From: Diphasiastrum complanatum
Lineage: Eukaryota > Streptophyta > Lycopodiopsida > Lycopodiales > Lycopodiaceae
Length of the DNA stretch: 64,000 nt
Reading direction: 5' to 3'
Assembly (NCBI GenBank): GCA_029204225.1
Contig: CM055094.1
Span: 6,516,548 to 6,580,547, forward strand
Numbering within the stretch: position 1 is the stretch's first letter; every line of letters starts with the position of its first letter. The notes beneath the pieces were generated by a model that worked only from the letters and a program-made list of their open reading frames with translations, was not told the DNA's origin and ran no database searches. This document shows, one piece after another, positions 13,472-24,015 of the stretch. The translations under genes and the position numbers were made by a program.

Positions 13472-14020
13472 TCAAAGATCAAAGCGCATTTTTGGATGAT
13501 TCATGGTTTTTGGATTCTTGAGCAACTCAACATATGACCAATCAACGCGAGATCTTGAACTCCTACATTCCTTACGGCACAAAGAAATTTGTTCATCTTG
13601 GTGACAATAGTACTCACACTATTGAAGGTAAAGGTACTATAAGATTGCGATTCCATCTTGATCAATTCAAATTACTATCAAAGGTTTTATATGTTCCCAA
13701 TCTCTCTACAAGTCTGTTATCAGTGAGTAGAATTACAGCTTTAGGTCTAAGGTAGAATTCGAATATGATCAATGCAGAATTATTGATAGGAGTGATAAGA
13801 TCCTTGCACTCGGCAAGAGGCAGGGTTACTTATATAGATTGGCACACTGTTATTCTGAGTCTAGTCAAGCCTTGAAAACCTCTGTTCTAGTCAATAAAAC
13901 ATTACTATGGCATCAACGCTTAGGACACGTGAATAATGCATCTATTTTGAACATGACCAAACAATCCATGGTCCTTGATCTCAACCATCCTTCTAGTAAG
14001 GTCGATCTCCCTCTCTGTCA
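13472..14020 (+). pseudogene. Copia B protease and start of integrase, truncated
   Basis: WFLDS-stop-ATQHMT replaces the protease motif DSGATQHM, with TGA in place of a Gly codon. Then come VHLGDNSTHTIEGKGTIRL, LLSVSRI and, after a frame break, LLWHQRLGHVNNASIL, the start of the integrase zinc region. Similarity ends at about 14020, where unrelated DNA begins. The related copy C (18475-19881) continues where B stops. Confidence 0.82.
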
Positions 14021-14388
14021 TCATATGAAAAAAGTTCTACATCAAGTAATGAAGACATTGAGATCAGAGGTTGATCATGGATTCTACATCAAAATTGAAG
14101 ATCTTTATTACATGAGCATCATGGAGGATTACATGCATACTTATGCTATACATATTTGTTACTAGTAACAATGTAAAGAGTGTTAGAATTAATGTTCACA
14201 TTGTTACCCTTAATGTTGTTTTCTAGGATTAATTAGGATTAATGAGCCATGCGTACATGCTGATACTAGGGGCCTTTACCTATATTTAGTTAGTTAGACT
14301 TTAGTAACTAGTTAGACTCAAGTTTCATATTCTAGTCCTTGATTTAGAGCACAAGTTTTGCTATGGATATTATGTCATTATACAATTT
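14021..14388 (+). other. Unassigned segment, LTR-like start at 14182
   Basis: After copia B breaks off there are about 160 bases with a short open frame and no recognised domain, then tgttagaattaatgttcac, which resembles an LTR beginning, followed by AT-rich DNA with tandem ttagttagactttagtaactagttagac. No matching copy exists in the window. Confidence 0.3.
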
Positions 14389-15060
14389 ACATCAAAATGA
14401 TTCTAAAACTGTGGCATCAGGAGCAACGCATTCATCACTTCTAAAACTAGGTAGTGGAATGGTCTTGATTCTCCCAAAATCCCCTTTTAAATTGGGAATA
14501 TACATCGATTCATAGAAAAAGATTTTACAATCAACAATATTTTTTGCAGTTCTACCTTTATATTGCAATTGTCCAATATCAACATGTAGTACATCCAACA
14601 CACCTGCAACAGATCCAGATGATTCCCGTTCATTTATATTGAAAGGATATAAATCTGCAATAGAAAAATGGTTAGATTAGCGATTTAGAAATAACTGATT
14701 CAGAATGAAACAAATAGAAGTGCAAATAATATATCAATATTCACAGTTGTTTTTTTGTGTGATTATGACAGTTCAGTCCTTGCACATTTAACTCTGAATA
14801 CATATACACAAAATATTTTAAATATAGATTTTCCTCCTGATGATGTTCTAAAATCCATAATTTTGGCCTTCTAGTAAGATCAAAATGATAGTTTTGTCTT
14901 CTTGCTTTTTCAAAATTTTCCTTTTGATGATAGATGCAACAAAACCCAAGAATTTTTTGAAAACTTTCTTGGCACCCATAATCCATTGTCATCTTTCTCA
15001 TTGAAGAGAAACACGAAGTCGATTGAGGAGCACGGTTTCCTTGATGGTGCCATTCATTAT
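14389..15060 (-). pseudogene. Unrecognised two-exon ORF on the minus strand
   Basis: Two minus-strand segments look coding. The first (about 14741-15060) includes MDYGCQESFQKILGFCCIYH and KARRQNYHFDLTRRPKLWIL. The second (14389-14652) includes GVLDVLHVDIGQLQYKGRTA and MYIPNLKGDFGRIK. Between them is a T-rich stretch ending tttctattgcag, a good plant 3' splice site, so an intron is likely. Both frames keep balanced, gene-like composition. I do not recognise the family. It is part of the older DNA into which the copia elements went; it may be a DNA-transposon or host gene fragment. Confidence 0.45.
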
Positions 15061-15660
15061 GTGTAGAAAGCTAGCTTGTTGAGAATCCGTGTAAACAAAA
15101 AATTGAACACTAAGCTTTTTGGCGCTATGAGTAACTCTAGTAAACTAGTAAACCATGATTTGACAAGGTATTCTCATTAAAACTGGTTCGATTTACTCAT
15201 TTTAACTTTGCATAGCCTTCTGGCATATCCATTTTAAATTTGGTTGGGTCTCTTTGAACAATGATGAGTTGGAAGGGCGAGCCTCAACATCCAATAGCAT
15301 TTCCATTAGCTGCCCAACGAAACATTTATTTATTTAATTTTTTTTGTTTATTTTAATTTGAGACACGCTACGTAACGTAGAAGCTTGATATCAGTAGTTC
15401 TACTAGTCCACATGGCAACACAAATGAGAAAAAAAATAAAAATGCATTTTTTAGAAAGGCCCTCTTTAGGCCCATATTTCTTCTAATGAGTGTCGTATGA
15501 GGATGCATTGTATAGGTGGTAGTATCTGTGTGTCGATTTCAACTTCTACTTCAATACCGGACACTCGTTTGAAGTTTGGTTATGGGTATATATGAGACAC
15601 CAAACACTGTCTCATCAAGGATACTGATGTTGATATGACTCTGAATGTTGTGTTGCAATA
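15061..15660. other. Non-coding interval
   Basis: No coding frame or repeat unit is recognised. The DNA is A/T-rich with scattered stops in all frames. Confidence 0.5.
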
Positions 15661-16183
15661 TTCTAAATAGCCTTTGGTGTTTTTATCAAACTGGACTATG
15701 AGCTATTCCATCTACAGCTTATGAAGTTTCGTGATCTGTTCCATCAACAAGTTATTGGATAGCCTTGTTGAAGCTGAGTTGATGTAATAAGAGTTGAGAC
15801 ATGGATAGATGTAGTTTATGAAATGGAATTACCATAAATTCCCTTGTCTTCTTCCCTCATGGCATCTTCCATAGCTTTGTGCAATGTTGTGTACCACTCC
15901 CATCTTTTCAGCTCACGTCAGATGCTTCGGGGTTAGTCCCACTAGAAACTAGATTATGACCACATGATGAAGAGTCAGTTTTGCATTATACTCAGATCGT
16001 AGGTATTTGATCCTTTCAATATAGTCTTTCAACCTTTCTCTTTGTCCCATTGATTTTGTCGAGCAAGAGAAACAAGCAATTGCTTTCTTCTTGTGTTGTC
16101 TGATTGAATAACTAGGCTAAAGTTGCATCTGACAAGGACATTGAAAATATCTTTAGCTTCTATGATGGATGGTTTCACCGTGA
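15661..16183 (-). pseudogene. Gag-like remnant (gypsy type), minus strand
   Basis: Reading the minus strand from 16183 downward gives DIFNVLVRCNFSLVIQSDN, then after a frame slip RERLKDYIERIKYLRSEYNA and LTLHHVVI-stop-FLVGLTPKHL. The pattern of a basic helical block followed by a VIQFLVGL-type block is the retrotransposon gag domain of Ty3/gypsy elements. The stop sits where Gln is usual (CAG to TAG). Further down, EDAMREEDKGIYGN is also open. No knuckle or protease is seen. Confidence 0.5.
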
Positions 16184-17007
16184 TGGAAAAATTTGAATTG
16201 AAAAGTTGTGCAAAGATATGATCAGGCTCTGTAACGAAACGAAAGAAAACAAAACGAAACGAAGCGAAGCAAAACTTGAACGAGCTTTGATATTGATATT
16301 GCTGAAGCGAAGTAATCGCGAAGTGAAGCGAAATGAAACACGAAGCGAAAAACAGTCGCGAACGAAGTCAATTCGGATGGAGTTCGGATATGATTGCTAG
16401 TCACTGCCTGCTATATCATTCCTACAATCCTCCAGAATGTAGATAGACACTACTGATCTATGTTATAGAATAATATAGCATTCAACAAGATTGAACCAAT
16501 GTGCAGAATTGATTAAACAAGTAAATGAGATACCCGAATAATAGCAGACAACGATTCATTCAAGATCAGACAAAATTCCAAATAATATGTGCATAATAGC
16601 TACAATATCATCTATTGATCCTCTTGATTTCGAGCACTATGTGACAGACCCACACAGTGCATTGACGTGAGAGAAGTGGCGTTCTCCCACGGATAATGTC
16701 TCACTTACTAGCGGACTTCTTGGATCTATTGATCCTCTTACAAAATTGTCTCGCTCACAAGCAGACTTGTATTATGTATTTTTTGTCCTTCTGTTTTTGT
16801 TGTATGCATCAAGCAAAATGTATATATTTTGCAAACTTTTTCGTGTCGCTTTGAGTAACATCCCTGATCAGACAAATTAAACATCTATAACTAATCATAG
16901 ATTACAAAAGCGGTGGATTAGCCACGTCCTGAAACTCTTCTGCTGATGTCACCATATCAGATCAAGGATTTGTACTTCATGGTACTTGGTTGATCTTCTT
17001 GGTGTCA
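16184..17007 (-). repeat. Solo LTR of copia A, inverted orientation
   Basis: The reverse complement matches the LTR at 6859-7692 along its length, including the TTCG-rich block, the tgatatggtgacatcagc block and the caccaagaagatcaaccaag end. It starts TGACACC and ends ..TTTTTCCA on the minus strand, 824 bp. No gag or pol of the same family adjoins it, so it is a solo LTR. The flanks (cgtga and gaaag) do not form an obvious target duplication. Confidence 0.85.
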
Positions 17008-17065
17008 GAAAGTGGTATGCAGAAGATAGGTCTAGTTCGAAAAGAAATGAATGAAAAAAATTTGT
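17008..17065 (-). repeat. Fragment of copia B LTR 3' end
   Basis: The minus strand reads ..tttttttcattcatttctttt..ctagacctatcttctgcataccactttc, the same as the last 60 bases of the copia B LTR (12348-12404). It abuts the solo LTR of A exactly, so A probably inserted into, or recombined at, a B LTR. Confidence 0.75.
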
Positions 17066-17218
17066 GTGTCTAGAAAGATCATTTCCAATGGTAAACTGGT
17101 AAGTAGTTGTAAACATTTCTATTCTTCCTTAATAGGTTATATCAACAATCAGTCATATAATAGCTATTCTTAATAGATGTATTTCGAAATGCAACACAAT
17201 TTGTGTCAATTTCTTGCA

Positions 17219-17290
17219 GGTACGTAAAAGACATGAGCTTGAAATCAAATGCAGAGATATTGGAGAAACTATTCAAATATTGGAGGAACA
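17219..17290 (+). other. Possible terminal exon, plus strand
   Basis: After a T-rich stretch ending tttcttgcag the frame reads VRKRHELEIKCRDIGETIQI and stops after LEEH; an AT-rich tail with aataaaatt follows. The composition is gene-like but the segment is short, and I found no partner exon I trust. Confidence 0.25.
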
Positions 17291-17519
17291 TTGAAATTTA
17301 ATATCATAAAAATAAAATTACATCATCATTATGGAATAGAAAACAAGTAGAAATTGAAATATAGTGCTATCACATAGACACAACTTGATTGTAACAATCT
17401 ATATTCATATCAATGAAAATTCCAAAGATGGGTTGTGTGTACAAGTATTCTTGTATCTATATTTTGATAATAATTTGTACATGTTTATGTACATTTGAAT
17501 TGTAATAAAAGTAAAATTT

Positions 17520-18310
17520 CTATTCAGTATATTTTTCTATATTTTCTTCTATACCAAGAGAGGCATTAGATAAAATTGCTTGCTCTTGTGCTATTTCAGT
17601 ATTAGGAGGTTGATAGAGCACAATCTCATGTCTTAATAGTTGTGCTTCTTCTTCATTTGGGAAGGACTTGTATACCTCGTTGATCGTAAATTATAGTATT
17701 TGCTTCGAGAGCATCCTGAAAGGCTGTCAGAGCAGGGGCGGCTTTTTTTGTATCACCTTTTGGGCTATCAATTTTAGGAACAGAACTTTTGGAACAAGAT
17801 GGATAAGTATCTTTTTTAAAATGACACTAAAGAAATAAGATTAAAAATAGAAAACATCAAATGAACAAATGTGTCAATGCTAAATTAGAAAAAATATATA
17901 GTACCTTATTAAGACCAATGTCCACTTGAAGATTATACCACTCAAAAAATAACTTTGTATTTTACAAAACGGACCATGCACAACTGAACGAATCCCTCTA
18001 CTGTACAGACTGCATACATTGAACGGAAAGTATTAACATTATGACAAATATTCTCTTCAAGAAAAGATGCAAAACTAAAGTCCATAAAATTTTTTGATAA
18101 TGTCTAAAATCTCAACACATTTATTCTTCATTTCATCACAAAATTTTGGACCCAACCAAAAGCTTTTTTGGGTTTCTGGAAGAAAAAAATCAAAATAATT
18201 GCCAAGACGATCTGTCTTATTGACTAAATAGGCCTCATATTCATTATAATGATCAAAATATATAAAAATCTTCCTAGAATAATATGGAATTTTTACAAAA
18301 AGAGAATGTA
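17520..18310 (-). pseudogene. Unrecognised spliced-looking ORF, minus strand
   Basis: From 18310 downward the minus strand reads ACANSSLQALVHSLFVKIPY, IYFDHYNEYEAYLVNKTDRL and FWLGPKFCDEMKNKCVEIL, then after a frame slip SFASFLEENICHNVNTFRSM and FEWYNLQVDIGLNK. A GT..AG interval (gtactatat to tttctttag, roughly 17905-17830) could be an intron, after which CHFKKDTYPSC, AAPALTAFQDALEANTI and, in another frame, RHEIVLYQPPNTEIAQEQAI lead to a stop at 17520-17522. It is clearly coding-derived but I do not recognise it. The GA tract and copia C cut its upstream side. Confidence 0.5.
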
Positions 18311-18355
18311 CAAGGGCCTGGAGGGAGGAATTAGCGCAGGCTGTCTAAGCATATG

Positions 18356-18357
<2 letters not shown>

Positions 18358-18449
<92 letters not shown>
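18358..18449 (+). repeat. (GA)n microsatellite, about 92 bp
   Basis: Pure GA dinucleotides directly 5' of the truncated copia C and directly after the minus-strand ORF remnant, so it sits on a breakpoint between two unrelated segments. Confidence 0.98.
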
Positions 18450-18451
<2 letters not shown>

Positions 18452-18474
18452 AGTGCGTAGACTCCTCAAACACC

Positions 18475-19881
18475 TATCTTGAAAACATCATCGTGAGATT
18501 TTCTATGCTGCCTTACAACACAAAGAAGTATGTTCATCTTGGTGATGATAGCACTCACACTATCGAAGGTGAAGGTACTATAAGATTGAGGTTCCAGCAT
18601 GATCAATTCAAACTACTATCAAAAGTCTTGTATGCTCCTAAACTCTCTATAAATCTGTTATCAGTAAGTAGAATTATAGATTTAGGTCATAAGGTGGAGT
18701 TTGAGTCTAATCAATGCAGAATTATCGATAGGAGTAATAAGATCCTTGCACTCGGCAAGAGGCACGGATACTTATATAGATTGGCACATTGTTATTCTAA
18801 TTCTAGTCAAGTCTTGAAAACCTCTATTCTTGTCAATAAAGCATTACTATGGCATCATTGCTTAGGACACTTGAATTATGCATCTGTTTTGAACATGTCC
18901 AGACAATCCCTAGCAATTGATCTCAACTATCCTTCTGGCAAAGTCGATATCCATGTATGTCGTAGCTGCATTCTTGGAAAGCAGACTAGGATTCCTTTTA
19001 GATCGAGTCATAGGCATGCAACAAAAGGTCTGTTAGATGTTGTTCATTCATATATATGTGGACCTATGCAAACTCCTTCATTGCTAGATGCAAAGTACTT
19101 TATTACCTTTATTGACGAATTTTCTAGAAGAACAGTTGTTTACTTCATTAAGCAAAAATTAGAAGCTTTCATCAAGTTCAGACAATTCAAAGAGCATGCA
19201 GAAAATCAAACTAGCAAACGAATCAAAGCATTGAGGTCCGACAACGGGGGAGAATACATCTCCACCGAATTCAAGGAGAACTGCCTTAACAACAACATTG
19301 ACCAACAATACATTACCTCCTATTTGCCTCAGTCAAATGGTCTTGCTAAGAGAAAGAATAGAACCTTAGTAAAATTGGCAAAGTGCATGTTATCACATGC
19401 GTCACTTTCGAAGTCCTTCTAGGCTGAAGCTGTTTCAATAGAAAACTATATTCAGAACAAATGTCCTACTAAAGGTCTCTCAGACAAAACACCATTCGAA
19501 GTTTGGACAGGTACCAAACATTCTTTATCAAACTTATCAGTTTTTGGATGTACTGCTTATGCGTAGATTCCTCATGATCTCAGAAAGAAGCTCGACTTCC
19601 AGAGTATCAAATGTATTTTCATCAGCTACACTACTTCAGATCAAGCTTACAAGTTGTTTGATCCCATCGAGTCAAATATATTCACTAGCCAAGATGTCAT
19701 CTTCATCGAAAATCAGTTTGTTGACCTCAAGGGAAAAGGCAAAGCCCATGTAGCCGACTTGTCTGACTCATCTGACATATTGAACTTCGAGATTCCTCAA
19801 TCGACTATTCCCATTGAAGGTCCAAGCTCATCTACTTTCGATGAGCAACAGATCAACGTTGAACCAAAACCTGACTGCTAG
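18475..19881 (+). pseudogene. Copia C protease end and integrase, catalytically dead
   Basis: One frame runs through this segment with two stops. It begins with YNTKKYVHLGDDSTHTIEG (also in copia B), LLSVSRI and LLWHHCLGHLNYASVL, then CRSCILGK of the zinc region. The integrase triad is damaged: HSYICGPM has Tyr for the first Asp, RSDNGGEYIS keeps the second, and GLAKRKNRTL has Lys for Glu. The stops lie after SKSF (TAG where Trp is usual) and after AYA (TAG where Gln or His is usual). The segment then runs through VFGCTAYA and YTTSDQAYKLFDP into a linker rich in Ser and Asp and ends before RT. Gag and LTR are missing. Confidence 0.88.
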
Positions 19882-20539
19882 TTAAGCTATGTAATAGAAA
19901 GAAATTCAGAAAAAAAAAAAAACAGGAGAGGTTTGATGAGGAAATGATTGTGGGACAGCCAGCTTCGTGGGCTATTTATATATTCAAATGAGAAGATTAC
20001 ATGCCAAGAAACAGCTACTATGGATTGACATGCTGATAGACGAATTGCTAATGTCAACAAACACAAGAAACACAAATGTGTTTTCTTTGACTCCAACAAG
20101 ATCTGAGTTTTCATCATCATAAAGGTCTAGATGGACTCATGGAGGTTGCAAATACTTGGTTTTACACTCATCTTCATCCTTTGTGTTTCATGTTTAATAG
20201 AGATCACTCTATCTTATGGTTGCTTCATGGTGATAACATTTGTTTCCACTCTATATATTGAAATGGAGCTTGATAAAATCTTGTTATATCTAGTCAAAAG
20301 CTTTTGGATGAAGAATGATGTTTGATAAAGATAAGGACATGTATAAATCATTATATTATCTTTGGTTTTGGTATTCAAATCATGCAAAATTCTAGTGTGA
20401 GGCATTAGTGCATGGAGAAAGGAGTTTTGTGTCAAAACTTGGCAACTAGAGTTTTTGGCATGGTTCTTGGAGTTCTGCTTTCAGTAGGCGAGTGGAACCT
20501 CATTCTTCAAAATCTTGAGTTGCAACTATTATCTCTTTC
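19882..20539. other. Unassigned interval with minus-strand promoter-like DNA
   Basis: No gene is recognised. At 19974-19985 the minus strand contains atatataaatag, a good TATA box, inside DNA that looks like an LTR leader, but no partner copy is present. The rest is AT-rich with broken frames. Confidence 0.35.
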
Positions 20540-21064
20540 CAACTGAGTATTGGCTTCTAGATTCGTTTCCAGAATAGTTTGATAAGAATTTTTGAGCTTT
20601 AGAACCACCAATGCTCGGTTTGCATAGAATATTTTCCGATTTACCTAAAAGCTTATCATCTTTTTTTGTTTTAACTTTGGCCTTTATGTAAGCCCACTTT
20701 AGACAAAACATCTTCTAATCTGGAAATGGCTTGCTTCGAAGATGATTCTGGCTTGTTATTTTGTGCAAATAATATGTGAAGATATATTATTTTTTCTATT
20801 ATATGCACCTCTACATGCAATGTATAAATATGAACATTAGAAATAGGAATCGGTAGTATGGATTTCCAATTTGGATCTTCTCGATCTCTTGATATTTATG
20901 TACTCCTTGTCATGTCTTTTGTCGTGTTCATGCAATACAGACAAGGGTGCTTTGAATTAGCTCCATGATATACATTGAACATACACGTTAACGTCTTTAG
21001 GTCTCTTGCCAAATGCCACTCTATGTTGAAATTGCCAATGTTTGGAACACTAAGTGGAACTCCC
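20540..21064 (-). pseudogene. Transposon-like ORF fragment with GANSKHPCLYC motif
   Basis: Reading the minus strand from 21064: VPLSVPNIGNFNIEWHLARD, MFNVYHGANSKHPCLYCMNT, a TAA, then SRDREDPNWKSILPIPISNV and IYTLHVEVHIIEKIIYLHIL, and after a frame slip LLGKSENILCKPSIGGSKAQ. The layout (hydrophobic block, GAN-xx-xPCLYC, then a D/YTLH-type block before a helix) recalls uncharacterised repeat-encoded proteins of invertebrates, fungi and other eukaryotes; I name no specific superfamily. The upstream end is cut by the 5' LTR of copia D at 21065. The TAA fits a CAA codon changed by C to T. Confidence 0.5.
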
Positions 21065-22371
21065 TGTTGGAAATTAAGCCCACAGTTGCCTCCTTGGTGA
21101 ATGACTAATTTCTATTTCATGATTCTTCCTGCATGTTTATTGATCATTGAAACCAACTTTGGTTCTATGTCTGCTCATCTGATACCTGCAAAAATCACAA
21201 ACTTAGACAACCAATTTATTTGAAAAACGTCTACAACGGGCTTTCGGCTGATCTCCAGCAAAGGGTAACCAATCTTGTCATAATTTCAAAGTTCAAATGT
21301 TAAGTTTAATAACTTGAAGTCATTGAAGACTTGGCCATCTTCAAGGACTTCCACAAAACTTGCGTTTAGAACAAGTCTGCAAAAATACATTATTTTTTAA
21401 CAGTCTGCAGAAATACACTGTGTTTTCAATAGCTTCGACTTTTTTGCATTTTTTTTGAAATGTGAAAACTTGCATAGTTCAAAAGTTTAACTGTTTTTAA
21501 CACACCTTCGGCTCTTTGCAAAAAATGCGAAGAGAGAGAAAATTCCCGAAGGTCATTTATTTTCATGCGTTAAACTGTTTTAAAGACATCATCTTTTAAG
21601 GGCACCTTCGGCTTTTTGCAAAAAATACGAAGAGAGAGAAAATTTTCGAAGGTCGTCTAAAATAAACAAGGAACGTTCTAGCGACGCCCTCATCCCGTCA
21701 ACGATGCTGAATTACTGACCGTATATATTGTGTACAGTTGTCACAAAAGCCATATACTTCCAAGTACAGCGACTTTTCTAATCAGGTGACAAACATTCAA
21801 TGTAATTAATACATGGATGAAGTCTATAAAGAGATCATCCAAGCACTGATTAGAGGTTGCTCCGTCCATGAGACGCATTACGTCGTCATCTTTTGTTGTA
21901 ATTGCTATATTGTATTGTGCTTCAGTGTAATAAAGCAACAGCATGTTTTTATCTGTATACAACGTAGATGAATACTTGTTGTGATTGAATAAACTTTCAT
22001 TGTTGTTTGATCACGCTTGTTTACTCACTCTGATCAGAACACAGACGTCTATGACTCAATTTTTGATCAGACGATGGCTGTCTTTGAGCCTGAGGAACTC
22101 GCGATATCACTCTGCTCTTCGATTTATTTTAGAACTGTACTTCACATTGAACATGATTTCAGTAATACCATACACAAACCATCTCTAATCTCTTCGGTGG
22201 ACTGTACTCTTTTTTTAGAGTATGAATTATTTTTTAAGATCCTGTTGGGCAATTAGAACACTTAAAGTTGTGATTACATTTAGCACATCAGCCGATCAGA
22301 ACGGGAGAGTTGTTCCGCAATATTTTTGCTCTCTTTTCCGTTCGCGTTCTTCTATCTCCCTTGCCCCATCA
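21065..22371 (+). repeat. 5' LTR of copia element D
   Basis: It starts tgttggaaattaagccc and ends before the PBS with ccccatca. The 3' partner starts at 24632 with the same word, and the two agree at long range with point differences. Relative to the 3' copy the 5' copy lacks about 14 bases after cattga (near 21149). Inside are a TATA box at 21825-21830 and an internal duplication of a gcaccttcggctttttgc block. Confidence 0.92.
21825..21830 (+). promoter_or_regulatory. TATA box of copia D LTR
   Basis: tataaa in agtctataaagagatcatcc; the 3' LTR has tataaatag at the same place (25405-25413). It is the best promoter candidate in this LTR. Confidence 0.6.
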
Positions 22372-22374
22372 GAG

Positions 22375-22386
22375 TGGCATCAGAGC
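22375..22386 (+). promoter_or_regulatory. Primer-binding site of copia D
   Basis: tggcatcagagc, one base from the initiator tRNA-Met complement, three bases after the LTR end. Confidence 0.85.
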
Positions 22387-22438
22387 GTAGCTCAAATAAA
22401 CCAAAAGATTAAGTTTGTTCTATTTGTATATTGTTATC

Positions 22439-23280
22439 ATGTCTCATATAGGTACCTCTTTATCTTCATCACTCAGTGAAGCTAGAGTCATTGACAAGTT
22501 CAATGGTTCTAACTTCTACATTTGGAAGTTAAAACTTAGAATGATGTTGATAGATAGAGATCTTTGGGATGTAGTAGAAGGTGCAGACCTGAAACCAGAA
22601 GATGGTGATCAAGAAAAGACCTGGAGGATCAAATATTAGAAGGCCCTAGCATGTATCACACTCAATCTAGCCGACTCCCAAATATCTCTCGTTACCACCT
22701 GCAAAACCTCTAAGGAAGAACTAGACTTGTTATCAAGTCTTTAATAGACTCACGATGTAACCACGAGATTACATCTTAGAAGGAAGTTCTTTACTCTTAG
22801 CATGTTTGATTCTACTGCCATCACTTCTCACATCAACAGCTTCAAATCTCTATTAGATCAGTTATCAGCTGTAGGATGTTCTATTTAAGATGATGATGTC
22901 GTCATGACCTTGCTTTCTTCTCTTCCAAAGTCCTATGAGCACTTTGTGGAGATGATCTCCACGCAACCCGACCTCACTCTTCAAAAGGTGATCGGTCATC
23001 TTCTTCAAGAAGAAATGTGGAGAAGTAGCCTGTCCATCAAAGACAAATCCATGGCTCTATACACCAAGAAGAAAGACTATTCCAAGGGCAAGAATCAAGT
23101 GCAGCAGCAACAGTAGAAGCCTCACACTCAAGGTGAGCATGGTGGATCGCGCAAGAAGCTTTTTTGCAGATATTGCAAAAGAGCTAATCACGACATCAAG
23201 GAGTGTCGCATCAAGATCTACAACGAGGCAAAGAAACAACAACAATAGCAGCAGCCAGACTCCTCCAACACATCGAAATT
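22439..23280 (+). pseudogene. Copia D gag with in-frame stops
   Basis: The first ATG after the PBS opens a frame reading MSHIGTSLSSSLSEARVIDK, then FNGSNFYIWKLKLRMML, LRRKFFTLSMFD, MTLLSSLPKSYEHFVEM and the intact zinc knuckle CRYCKRANHDIKEC. The same frame runs on into protease and integrase. Stops interrupt it at 22637, 22742, 22745, 22886, 23114 and 23246; the last two are TAG inside Gln runs, hence CAG to TAG. Without the stops it is a full-length copia gag of the same group as copia B. Confidence 0.9.
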
Positions 23281-24015
23281 CAAGGAGTCAAATACACACT
23301 TGATAATGGCTTACAGCAGCAGCGAAGACTATGATAGCTGGTACCCGGATAGCAGCACTACCCAACACATGACCTCTCGCAAGGAATGGTTTATGGAGTA
23401 CACAGTTTATAGCAGAGACCAATTTATCTACCTCGAAGATTCTAGCACCATACGCGTGGAAGCCAAAGGAGTAGTGAAGATCAGCTTCAACAACGATCTG
23501 TTCATTTGTGTTCCTAATGTCCTTCATGTTTTTCAGTTGTGAAAGAACCTGTTATCAGTCTCTAAGATAACTGATGAGGGCTACACTGTTACTTTCTCAT
23601 CTGAGCAGTGTACAATACTTGAGGAAGATACTACTCTGGCTACATGCACTAGAGTCAAAAATCTTTACATATTCTCTAATTCAGTTGCATTAGCTAGTAT
23701 TTCTAATGAAAATGTAAACGACAGTTCTGTTCTATGGCATAGTCAATTTGGACACGTGAATACAATATCACTTTCTTATATGCATTGTAATAATTTAGTT
23801 GATGGTTTGAATTTCCCGTCTTCATTAGATAGGAAATCTTTTTTTTGTGAATCATGCATCTATGGGAAAGACTCTAGAAGCAAGTCTCCAAAATCACATT
23901 CCATCAAAACAAACCATGTATTAGATCTTGTACATAGCGATCTATGTGGTCCAATGCCAACTCCGTCATTAGGAGATGCAATCTATTTTATCACTTTCAT
24001 AGATGATTACTCCAG
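23281..24015 (+). pseudogene. Copia D protease and integrase N-half
   Basis: The protease block is WYPDSSTTQHMTSRKEWF (DSS in place of DSG). Then come KNLLSVSKI, VLWHSQFGHVN and CESCIYGK of the integrase zinc region, HSDLCGPM with the first catalytic Asp, and FITFIDDYSRW. The frame is broken by a TGA at 23540. The integrase ends abruptly at DDYSRW, where the frame jumps to a post-RT motif, so two of the three catalytic residues are missing. Confidence 0.88.

Noticed and set aside
17066-17110. Plus-strand exon ending at ctg/gtaagt near 17099
   Set aside because: The neighbouring DNA is related to the copia B LTR in reverse orientation, so the splice-like site is probably chance.
22637-23248. 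Stop codon reassignment or editing to explain TAG and TAA at Gln positions
   Set aside because: Stops of all three kinds, frameshifts and deletions occur in the same elements, and the host exons use normal codons; decay by C-to-T change is simpler.
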